From the NCBI GenBank assembly GCA_022561675.1, contig JADFQT010000144.1:1-6587 (forward strand): DNA of 6,587 bases, in the 5' to 3' direction. The stretch comes from Chloroflexota bacterium (GTDB lineage Bacteria; Chloroflexota; Dehalococcoidia; Lucifugimonadales; UBA3495). Shown here piece after piece: positions 1-6,242 of this stretch. The first letter of the stretch is position 1; the number at the start of each line of letters is the position of its first letter. The translations under genes were made by a program, and so were the position numbers. Below the pieces are notes generated by a model. The model was not told the origin of the DNA and did not search any database. It was given only the letters and a program-made list of their open reading frames with translations.

Positions 1-1625
1 GTGGAGCTTCCGCCTTCGGTCCCTTTCTTACCCGGGCGGTGGAAAACGGCATCGGACTCAGCCACATTATCTCCACAGGGAACGAAGCGGACCTGGACTT
101 TTGCGACTTCGCCCGATACCTGCTGGACGACGATGGGGTGAAGGTAATCGCTGGATTTGTCGAGGGCTTCAAGGACGCCCGAAAGCTGGTGGAGGTAGCC
201 AAGCTGGCCGCCGAGAGATGCAAGCCCATTGTACTGATCAAGATCGGTCGCTCCGAGCTGGGCACCCGGGCGGCCAGGTCTCACACCGCCGCTCTTACCG
301 GCATGGATGAGCGCTACGACGCGATGTTCGCTCAGTACGGCATCACTCGGGTTCGGGACTACGACGAGCTGCTTGAGGTCTCCCAGCTACTGGCCCACTC
401 CCCCAAGCCGGTTCAGCGCGGGGTTGCGGTAGTATCCCACTCCGGAGGCATCAGCTCCCTGACCGCCGATATGTGCGGCCAGGCCGGGTTGGACTTGCCG
501 CCCCTGACCGACCAGGCCAGAGATGGCATCAACGGCATAATCAAGGGTTTCGGCTGGGCGGCCAACCCCGCCGATGTGACCGGGTTCGCCAACAGCGAGT
601 CCTTCCCCGAGATAATGGGCCATATGGCCGGACAGCCGAACGTAGGCTGCCTGGTCGTCGCCAGCGCCGGAGCCGACGCGCAGGCAGAGCAGGTCATCGC
701 CCATCGCGACGAAGGCCTGAAGCACGGCAAGGGTGTAGCCTTCTTGTGGACCGGCACTCGGGGTGCAACCTCGGGGCTCCCCATGCTGAAGGAAGCCAAC
801 ATTCCCATATTTTATGTGCCAGACAAGCTGGCACTGGGGCTCAGCGCGTTGCAGAACTACCATTCCTGGCGGGATCTGCGCCTATCCCAGGGGTTCGCCA
901 CCAAGCAGAACATGAGCCAGCAGCAGACCCAAGCCCTGGCCGGACTTCGGCCCAAGGTTGGCATCAGTAGTTCGGCTCTGTCCGAACATCAAAGCAAGCA
1001 GTTGATTAACGCTTGGGGAGTGCCCACCACTCGGGAAATTCTGGCCGCGAACTCGGCCGAGGCGGTGGATGCCGCCCAGACCATTGGCTATCCGGTGGTG
1101 CTAAAGGTCGACTCGCCCGACATCCTGCACAAGACCGAGGCCGGAGTAGTGCGGTTGGGTCTCCAGAACGCCGAGCAAGTGGCTGCCGCCTACGATGAGA
1201 TCATGTCTAGCGCCAGAACTCACGCCCCCGCAGGGGTTCTTAACGGCGTCCTGGTTCAGGAGTTGGTGACTGGCGGCACCGAGGTGATAGTGGGACTGTC
1301 ATATGACGACCAGCTGGGTCCGGTCTTGCTCTTCGGCACCGGCGGCATAATGGTGGAGATCTACAACGACGTAGCGCTGCGGTTATGTCCCATCAATCTC
1401 GAGGAGGCCCGGGAGATGATTGGCCAGGTAAAGGGAGCCAAGCTGCTGCAGGGCTTCCGAGGCAGCCCGAGGGGCGACGTGACGGCGCTGGCCGGCGCGC
1501 TGGTGCAGGTTTCTCAGTTGGCGGTAAATCTGGAAGGTCAGCTTTCCGAGCTCGACATCAACCCATTGATCGTGCTGCCCGAGGGCCAGGGCGTCAAGGC
1601 CGTCGATGCACTTGCTCTGTTCTAG
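1..1625 (+). CDS. ADP-forming acyl-CoA synthetase (acetate--CoA ligase type), 5'-truncated by window edge
   Basis: This cytoplasmic enzyme would interconvert an acyl-CoA plus ADP and phosphate with the free acid, CoA and ATP. The frame is open from base 3, and the residues before the GTG at 39 (GASAFGPFLTRAV) already match the family, so that GTG is internal and the true start lies upstream. About 540 residues are visible against roughly 700 for a fused alpha-beta enzyme; the N-terminal CoA-binding Rossmann domain is missing. Counting from the GTG at 39, the succinyl-CoA-ligase-like domains cover about 1-290, with SHTAALTG (His82, the expected phosphohistidine) and SHSGGISS near 133-140. The C-terminal ATP-grasp domain covers about 313-528, with ILHKTEAGVV (His364, the second phosphate-carrying histidine) and the metal-binding ELDINPL (Asp506, Asn508). 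All key residues are intact. The acid substrate cannot be told from sequence; acetate, branched or aryl acids are possible. It converges on the flavin-protein gene. Confidence 0.93.
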   Translation, partial: GASAFGPFLTRAVENGIGLSHIISTGNEADLDFCDFARYLLDDDGVKVIAGFVEGFKDARKLVEVAKLAAERCKPIVLIKIGRSELGTRAARSHTAALTGMDERYDAMFAQYGITRVRDYDELLEVSQLLAHSPKPVQRGVAVVSHSGGISSLTADMCGQAGLDLPPLTDQARDGINGIIKGFGWAANPADVTGFANSESFPEIMGHMAGQPNVGCLVVASAGADAQAEQVIAHRDEGLKHGKGVAFLWTGTRGATSGLPMLKEANIPIFYVPDKLALGLSALQNYHSWRDLRLSQGFATKQNMSQQQTQALAGLRPKVGISSSALSEHQSKQLINAWGVPTTREILAANSAEAVDAAQTIGYPVVLKVDSPDILHKTEAGVVRLGLQNAEQVAAAYDEIMSSARTHAPAGVLNGVLVQELVTGGTEVIVGLSYDDQLGPVLLFGTGGIMVEIYNDVALRLCPINLEEAREMIGQVKGAKLLQGFRGSPRGDVTALAGALVQVSQLAVNLEGQLSELDINPLIVLPEGQGVKAVDALALF

Positions 1626-1703
1626 ACACCGATCAGCTCGTACTTCATCGACTCGCGGGTATTCTTGGCCGGGTTTGTCGAACTTGCGGGGCGGCCACTC
1701 TCG

Positions 1704-2123
1704 CTAATCCCGCTCCTGCAGCACATTGCCGTTTAGCTCCACAATGCGGTCCAACTTTACCAGCACCGCCACACCGATGCGTTCCGGGTCCCGGTCCAGC
1801 TCGGCCTGGACTGTTCGGTTCATGACGTTATCCCGAATTGCGCCCGCCTCGAATACAGTGGCGGTGCCATAGAAGCGCCAGTTAATCCGCTTGGCCGGGT
1901 TTCGGTAGAAAATCACCACCTGAGGGTTATCAACAACGTTTTCAAGCGCCGACCGCTTGGCCCGCTCCCAGTAGGCCAGCGTCTCCCGGTCAAATACCAA
2001 CACGCTGCCCTTCATGCTTATTTGGGGCTTGCCTTCTGGGGACGCCGTGCCCAGCACGCAACACACGCCCTCCTCAAGGGCATTGTCTATTAGTTGTCGT
2101 ATTTCATCATCTAAGCTAATCAC
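1704..2123 (-). CDS. FMN-binding split-barrel protein, pyridoxamine 5'-phosphate oxidase-like family
   Basis: This is a 139-residue protein with the single-domain flavin split-barrel pattern. An N-terminal helix (about 1-18) is followed by the strand VCCVLGTASPEGKPQIS (about 20-36), KGSVLVFDRETLAYWE, a helix with ENVVDNPQVVIFYRNP (about 60-76), and the core strand INWRFYGTATVFE (about 79-91). The family usually forms homodimers that bind FMN (some members F420 or heme) at the dimer interface, and acts in the cytoplasm on small reduced substrates. The length is normal for the minimal family, and there is no signal peptide or membrane segment. The start is GTG, since the next Met is deep inside the first barrel strands; GGGGTG four bases upstream fits as the ribosome binding site. 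True pyridoxamine phosphate oxidase (PdxH) is longer, so PdxH activity should not be assumed. The substrate is unknown. It is convergent with the acyl-CoA synthetase (78 bases between stops) and divergent from the CHAT gene. Confidence 0.88.
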   Translation of the reverse strand: MISLDDEIRQLIDNALEEGVCCVLGTASPEGKPQISMKGSVLVFDRETLAYWERAKRSALENVVDNPQVVIFYRNPAKRINWRFYGTATVFEAGAIRDNVMNRTVQAELDRDPERIGVAVLVKLDRIVELNGNVLQERD

Positions 2124-2127
2124 TTTT

Positions 2128-2133
2128 CACCCC
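2128..2133 (-). promoter_or_regulatory. Ribosome binding site of the flavin-protein gene
   Basis: Read on the minus strand, GGGGTG lies four bases before the GTG start at 2123. It supports the GTG start in the absence of any nearby ATG. The match to the Shine-Dalgarno consensus is partial. Confidence 0.45.
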
Positions 2134-2143
2134 GACCTTAAAG

Positions 2144-2170
2144 AATTTATCTCAACGCGACCCATGTCAT
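2144..2170 (-). promoter_or_regulatory. Weak candidate promoter for the flavin-protein gene
   Basis: On the minus strand, ATGACA (2170-2165, five of six to TTGACA) is followed after 15 bases by TAAATT (2149-2144, four of six to TATAAT), about 20 bases before the GTG start. The spacer is short and the -10 is poor, so this is only a candidate. The -35-like hexamer falls on the edge of the decayed dispersed repeat. Confidence 0.2.
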
Positions 2171-2199
2171 TCCGAAAGAGCTAAGCGACTGAGTAATCT
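2166..2199. repeat. Decayed copy of a dispersed intergenic repeat (TCATTGCGAG...GCAATCT type)
   Basis: The stretch opens with GTCATTCCGA, continues with AGCTAAGCGAC and ends with AATCT. From memory, this matches a short dispersed element seen in many Chloroflexota and some other bacterial genomes, with consensus near GTCATTGCGAG, then AGC(G/T)AAGCGAC, then GCAATCT. In intact copies the ends form an inverted repeat (ATTGC/GCAAT). Here they read ATTCC and GTAAT, so the palindrome has eroded. The function of the element is unknown to me, and identification is by recall only. Confidence 0.5.
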
Positions 2200-2297
2200 A
2201 AATCTTGGGCCCATAAAACCTCATGAGTCGGTACGGCAGTTACTAAGCCATAGGTTTAAGACTGAGTAGCTCACCAACATGGATGCCTTCCCCATTT

Positions 2298-2335
2298 CCA
2301 AGCCTGACTGGGGTGCTTGGCCCCTGACCCGGGTC
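2298..2335. repeat. Inverted repeat plus perfect palindrome upstream of the CHAT-gene promoter
   Basis: CCAAGC (2298-2303) and GCTTGG (2315-2320) form a perfect 6-base inverted repeat with an 11-base loop. GACCCGGGTC (2326-2335) is a perfect 10-base palindrome. They sit 35-75 bases upstream of the TATAAT box, a position that would suit an activator or repressor site. There is no T-run after the stem, so it does not look like an intrinsic terminator. No regulator can be named. Confidence 0.4.
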
Positions 2336-2370
2336 CCCGGCCAACGAGAGCCGCGCTAATCCCCATATAG

Positions 2371-2376
2371 TATAAT
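2371..2376 (+). promoter_or_regulatory. Candidate -10 box (TATAAT) of the CHAT-STAND-TPR gene
   Basis: A perfect TATAAT lies 71 bases before the start codon at 2448, which would give a leader of about 65 bases. The region 16-18 bases upstream (around 2347-2353) has no recognisable TTGACA, and there is no TG extension. If it is used, it would probably need an activator or a different sigma factor. In GC-rich DNA a perfect TATAAT just upstream of a gene is suggestive but not proof. Confidence 0.45.
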
Positions 2377-2399
2377 GCGGCCCATGGGCTAGAAAAGGC

Positions 2400-2445
2400 A
2401 AGGAGGATTCCCCCCGGGGAGACCTCTCCTTTCGGCAACAGGAGG
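2400..2445 (+). promoter_or_regulatory. Leader with two Shine-Dalgarno-like segments around one anti-Shine-Dalgarno segment
   Basis: AAGGAGG (2400-2406) and AGGAGG (2440-2445) both resemble the ribosome binding site consensus. Between them CTCCTT (2426-2431) is complementary to both: six pairs with 2400-2405 and five pairs (CTCCT with AGGAG) with 2440-2444. The two pairings exclude each other. The downstream site is only two bases from the ATG, which is unusually tight. The first site has no start codon at a useful distance. The layout would allow the upstream copy to free the real ribosome binding site; regulation is inferred only. Confidence 0.4.
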
Positions 2446-2447
2446 CA

Positions 2448-5400
2448 ATGTTGGTAGAGGTCTTGGAAATTCGCCATCTTTCCGAAGCCGGGCAGGTACA
2501 GGTAGGCTGGATGTCCGGAAATGGCAGGCAGAGCGCACCGCCGGTGGCTTTCCAAAACCCCCTGGCCGATTCCGACTACGAAGAGATCGGTTGGTACCTG
2601 CGGGAATACCTAGATAATCCCTTTGGCGAAGCCCCGGCCCGGGCCGAAGCGGTAGAAACGGGCCTGCGGAACCTGGGCCGGTTGCTGTTCCAAGCCGCAT
2701 TTAGGGGTAACGAGGAATCTTTCCGCCTCTACTCGGAGGCGACGGCCGCTGGGCTGGCCGAATGTACCCTAAACATCATATCCGACCAGCCGGAGTTTCT
2801 GGCCCTGCCCTGGGAGTTGATGAACGAACCTGATGCCGGATACCCGGCTACCCAGATGGCGTCGGTGGCGCGCCGGTTGGATCAGGCCTCACCGCCCGCT
2901 GAGCAAGAGCAGTCCTCGGCCCCGCAGTTAAACGTCCTGCTGGTCTCACCTATGCCAGCTTTGATTGCAGAAGACTCCGGTGCCAACATCCAGGGGTCTC
3001 ACGGTCAACAGGCCACCGAGACAATAAAGGTCCTGGAATCCCTTAACATCCAGGTAGAGCTGGACTATCTCCGTCCACCAACCTGGGAGTCCTTGAGCCA
3101 GGTTCTAGAGGAGCGCTCCGGGCACTACCACCTGGTCCATTTCGACGGCATCACCATCGCGCCCGGTACGTCGGGAGATTCAGCGGAAGATTCTGAGCCG
3201 GGATTAGTCCCGGATCTTATCTTTGAGGACGAGCAGTACCAAGCAGACCCGGTTCCGGTCTCTCGGGTGGCGCAACTGCTACTTTCGGCACAGGTTCCCT
3301 TGGTAGTGCTGGCTGCCGGGCAGCAGACCAACTCAGGCCATGCACCGCACCTCTGGCCGGCCGCCGGCCGGGTCCTAGCCCAAGCCGGCGTTCCACAAGC
3401 GGCGATCTTGCCCCACGTCCTGCACGGTGCTGACACGACGGAGCGGTTCCTCCAGGAAATGTATCAGGCGCTCACCCAAGGGTTCGGCCTGGGAACGTCC
3501 TTGGCCCGAGCCCGCCGCAGCCTGATGGACGACCCGCACCGGCTGACCTTGACTGGAAAAAAAGTGTTCTGGGACTGGATTACTCCCCAGGTCTATGAAT
3601 CCGGCCACTACACGCCACCGGTTATCGAGGAAGAAAAGCCGGACCCACTGGCGCCCCCGGTAATGCCAGGAGCGGAGGAGGAGGATACGGGAACCCCCCT
3701 GCCCGCCGCCGGGCAGTACGGGCTGGTCGGTAGGAACTTGGAAATACGCCAGGTGGAACGCCTTTTCCAGGGGAGTCCGTTGGTGCTGCTTTCGGGCGAT
3801 ACCGGGGCTGGCAAAACCGAGCTGGCCCTCGGCATATCCCGCTGGTGCCAGCGGACCTTCCGGGACCAGCTTCCCGGCGGTGTATTTTATTCGACCTTCG
3901 AGGCGTCCCATCCGGCGGGTCTCGAAAGAATCATTCATGAGATCGGAACCTCCGCCGCTGGACTGGAATTCGCCGACATGAACGCCAGGCAGCAGCGGCT
4001 TTGGGTGCTGGACTATCTCCAGAAGCGCCCTTCAATGCTGGTCTGGGACAACATCCAGAACGTTGCTGGGGATACGGCGCGGGAAGGGTCGGGACTGTTA
4101 ACCCTGGACGAGCAAGCCGAGTTGAATGAATTTATCGCTCAGGTAACTCAGGGTGGATCGGGCAGCCGGCTGTTGCTGGTAAGCCAGCATCCTTCCCTGT
4201 CGTGGCTAACTGTTCCGTTTCAAAAACAGACGCTGGCCGGCCTGCGCGGGCACGACCGGCTGGAACTGGCCGGGATAATCTTGGAAAAAGCGACGATAGA
4301 TTCGGCCAGGGTGACCCCCGATTCCCTGGCTTTGCTGGAGCTGCTGGAGGGGCATCCCCTGGCGATGCAGATCGCCTTACCCCTGTTGAAAGAGGTGCCG
4401 GCTTCGGTATTGCTGGCGGAGATTCGCCGGGGCATAGAGGAAATGCCCGAGAATGCGGTAGAAGAGGGACGGCCCTCCTACCTGACGGCGGTGATGGAAT
4501 ACTCCTGGAGCAAAATGACTCACCGCAGCCGAACCCACCTGCCGATGCTCGCCCTGTTCCAGAGGCGGGCGATGATGGACATTCTGAATCACATCACTCA
4601 GGAGCGGGCCTACCGCAGCGCGATGGGGGAAGAGCTGGGCTGGGGCGCATGCCGCACCATGCTGCGCTCCGCTCAGGCCGCCGGGTTCCTGGAACCTATC
4701 TCCCCCAGCGTTTACCAGATTCATCCGGCCCTGCCCTGGTTCTTCGGCCGAAAGTTGACCCAACAGCTGACCGGCCCGGCTATCCGCCAGTTGGAGCTTG
4801 AGTTCTTGCGGGTTTACGCCGATACAGCCGACTACTTTATGGAGTCTCTCTACGAGAATCAGGCCTCCGGGGTCACCGCGATCCTGGCCGAAGAAGGCAA
4901 CTTGACCCAGGCCTTGGGACTGGCCCTGGAGGCGGAACAGTGGGACAGCGCCCAGCTGCTGGTTCAACCCTTGGCCCAGGTTTACCGCATGCAGAAGCGT
5001 TACCCCGAGCTGCAGCGGCTCCGGGGACAGCTTCTGGAGTCGGTGGGGGTAACCGCCGCCGAGGCGAAAGAGCGGGGAGCCATTGAAATGTGGGTTTATC
5101 TTCAGGGCACCGCCGCCAGTGAGGCTACCGAGCTGCTGGACCTGAATACGGCTGAGACCTTGAATCAGCAATTGCTGGAATACCTGGTCGCCGAGCCGGA
5201 GGGGGAGCAGGACCCTCGTACCGCCGCCGTCTACCACCAGCTTGGCATAATCTCGCTGAATCGCCGGCTATGGGACGAAGCCGCCGGCTGGTTGCAAAAA
5301 TCCCTGGCCATCATTGAAGATGGGGAAGACCTTCATTCTGTGGCTGACGATCATTACGCCCTCGGGCAGGTCAGGCAGGGTCAGCGGCTTTATACCGAGG

Positions 5401-6194
5401 CCAAGGAGTGGTACAAGAAATCCCTGGACATCCACCAACGCGTCCCGGATGAGGAAGAAATGGTCAAAGATTACCGGGCCTTGGGGATGATCTCCCATCT
5501 CAAGTTCGAATACCAGGAGGCCGAAAGCTGGTATTATCGGGCTCGGGACCTGGTAGAAGAAAGCCGGGATGAAGAGACCGCGGTACAGATTTACCATCAG
5601 CTCGGCATCATTTACCATGCTCAGTCCCAATTTGAGGAAGCTCGGGACCGTTACGAGCAGGCCCTCCACCTGAGCGACCGTATTGGCAATCGGGAGCAAA
5701 TGGTGGTGGAGTTTCATCATCTGGGGCTGCTGGCCCAGTCCCGAGGCATCCTCTACGACGAGGCGGAGGAGTGGTACCTAACTGCGCTGGAACACCTGGA
5801 GGACCTGGGGGACCGCCGGGGAGTGGGGGACGAGTGCCGCCAGCTGGGGGTGCTCTTCCACGAGCAGAAGCGCTATGACGATGCCCTGAAGTGGTACACT
5901 CAGGCCAGAGAGATTTTTGAGCAGCTGGGCGATGTCCAGCGGATGGTCCGTACCTACGGCCAGCTGGGGATGATCGCCGAGGAACAGGATGACCTCCAGG
6001 GCGCCTTGGAATGGGTTGCCCGCACTCACCAGTTAGTGGTAGAGCATGATCTACCGGTGGTCGTGCAGGTAAAGGCCCATCTGGGCCGCCTGCGGGACAA
6101 GTTTGGCGACCAGAGATTCCAAAAGTGGTGGCAGGATTATACCGGCGAGCCAGCTCCTACCGATCTGGACGTGGATACCAGCATGATCCTCTAG
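2448..6194 (+). CDS. Pseudo-CHAT / STAND (NB-ARC) NTPase / TPR signalling protein
   Basis: This 1248-residue soluble protein is probably an NLR-like cytoplasmic sensor. Residues 1-110 are the lead-in. A CHAT caspase-like domain covers about 111-385, with LALPWELMNEP (118-128), LNVLLVSP, YHLVHFDG (227-234), LIFEDE and LVVL (285-288). The usual GHG histidine is Ile235 and the NAC cysteine is Gly291, and no cysteine occurs between 106 and 467, so protease activity is unlikely. An acidic proline-rich linker (390-422) precedes the NTPase: Walker A GDTGAGKTE (450-458), Walker B SMLVWDN (529-535), sensor-1-like SRLLLVSQ (573-580) and EGHPLAMQI (634-642). A winged-helix region ends in IHPALPWF (758-765). 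Helical repeats (780-915) lead to canonical TPRs (926-1232). ATG 2448 is chosen because AGGAGG lies just upstream, though only two bases away; TTG at 2451 is an alternative. There is no signal peptide or membrane segment. The gene stands alone, and its ligand and output are unknown. A role in defence or regulated signalling is inference from the architecture. Confidence 0.85.
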   Translation: MLVEVLEIRHLSEAGQVQVGWMSGNGRQSAPPVAFQNPLADSDYEEIGWYLREYLDNPFGEAPARAEAVETGLRNLGRLLFQAAFRGNEESFRLYSEATAAGLAECTLNIISDQPEFLALPWELMNEPDAGYPATQMASVARRLDQASPPAEQEQSSAPQLNVLLVSPMPALIAEDSGANIQGSHGQQATETIKVLESLNIQVELDYLRPPTWESLSQVLEERSGHYHLVHFDGITIAPGTSGDSAEDSEPGLVPDLIFEDEQYQADPVPVSRVAQLLLSAQVPLVVLAAGQQTNSGHAPHLWPAAGRVLAQAGVPQAAILPHVLHGADTTERFLQEMYQALTQGFGLGTSLARARRSLMDDPHRLTLTGKKVFWDWITPQVYESGHYTPPVIEEEKPDPLAPPVMPGAEEEDTGTPLPAAGQYGLVGRNLEIRQVERLFQGSPLVLLSGDTGAGKTELALGISRWCQRTFRDQLPGGVFYSTFEASHPAGLERIIHEIGTSAAGLEFADMNARQQRLWVLDYLQKRPSMLVWDNIQNVAGDTAREGSGLLTLDEQAELNEFIAQVTQGGSGSRLLLVSQHPSLSWLTVPFQKQTLAGLRGHDRLELAGIILEKATIDSARVTPDSLALLELLEGHPLAMQIALPLLKEVPASVLLAEIRRGIEEMPENAVEEGRPSYLTAVMEYSWSKMTHRSRTHLPMLALFQRRAMMDILNHITQERAYRSAMGEELGWGACRTMLRSAQAAGFLEPISPSVYQIHPALPWFFGRKLTQQLTGPAIRQLELEFLRVYADTADYFMESLYENQASGVTAILAEEGNLTQALGLALEAEQWDSAQLLVQPLAQVYRMQKRYPELQRLRGQLLESVGVTAAEAKERGAIEMWVYLQGTAASEATELLDLNTAETLNQQLLEYLVAEPEGEQDPRTAAVYHQLGIISLNRRLWDEAAGWLQKSLAIIEDGEDLHSVADDHYALGQVRQGQRLYTEAKEWYKKSLDIHQRVPDEEEMVKDYRALGMISHLKFEYQEAESWYYRARDLVEESRDEETAVQIYHQLGIIYHAQSQFEEARDRYEQALHLSDRIGNREQMVVEFHHLGLLAQSRGILYDEAEEWYLTALEHLEDLGDRRGVGDECRQLGVLFHEQKRYDDALKWYTQAREIFEQLGDVQRMVRTYGQLGMIAEEQDDLQGALEWVARTHQLVVEHDLPVVVQVKAHLGRLRDKFGDQRFQKWWQDYTGEPAPTDLDVDTSMIL
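5223..6143 (+). repeat. C-terminal TPR array with a 40-residue period
   Basis: The conserved Leu-Gly pair of the TPR consensus falls at residues 932, 972, 1012, 1052, 1092, 1133, 1173 and 1212. The spacings are 40, 40, 40, 40, 41, 40 and 39. Each unit has the form (H/R)xLGxx...(D/E)EAxxWYxxAL. Seven units are clear; the eighth looks like a capping helix pair ending near QKWWQDYTG. The 40-residue period with longer helices resembles the kinesin-light-chain type (TPR_10/TPR_12), typical of ligand-sensing or partner-binding arrays in bacterial STAND proteins. The repetition is clear in protein, degenerate in DNA. Confidence 0.85.
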
Positions 6195-6242
6195 CCTCGG
6201 CGGATTATTGGCCTGGTATCTTCGGGGATCTATGGCCGCTCC

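Larger units (their letters stand above)
2124..2447. other. Divergent intergenic region between the flavin-protein gene and the CHAT-STAND-TPR gene
   Basis: No coding region is convincing here. In order it holds: the leader and possible promoter of the leftward gene; the decayed dispersed repeat (2166-2199); a featureless stretch to about 2290; two inverted repeats (2298-2320 and 2326-2335); a TATAAT box (2371-2376); and the structured leader of the rightward gene (2400-2447). The two genes therefore have separate divergent transcription. Confidence 0.7.

Noticed and set aside
39..41. GTG at 39 as the true start of the acyl-CoA synthetase
   Set aside because: The frame is open to the window edge, and the residues before the GTG match the family core (GASAFGPFLTRA), so the gene begins upstream.
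1626..1703. Bidirectional intrinsic terminator between the convergent genes
   Set aside because: The only inverted repeat found is TCGAC (1648-1652) with GTCGA (1677-1681), a 5-base stem with a 24-base loop and no T-run on either side. That is too weak to call a terminator.
2271..2700. Two overlapping minus-strand open frames covering the promoter and start of the CHAT gene
   Set aside because: They overlap each other and the N-terminal coding region, have low-complexity Gly/Pro/Arg translations, and lack convincing ribosome binding sites.
3375..3938. Minus-strand open frame of 187 codons opposite the CHAT/NTPase junction
   Set aside because: It is antisense to clear CHAT and Walker A coding sequence, has no recognisable domain, and its composition is a mirror of the plus-strand codons.
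4377..5237. Long open frame on the minus strand (286 codons) inside the CHAT-STAND-TPR gene
   Set aside because: It lies wholly antisense to a well-supported domain-bearing frame. Its Leu/Gln/Gly-rich translation shows no family motif, which fits a shadow of GC-rich coding DNA.
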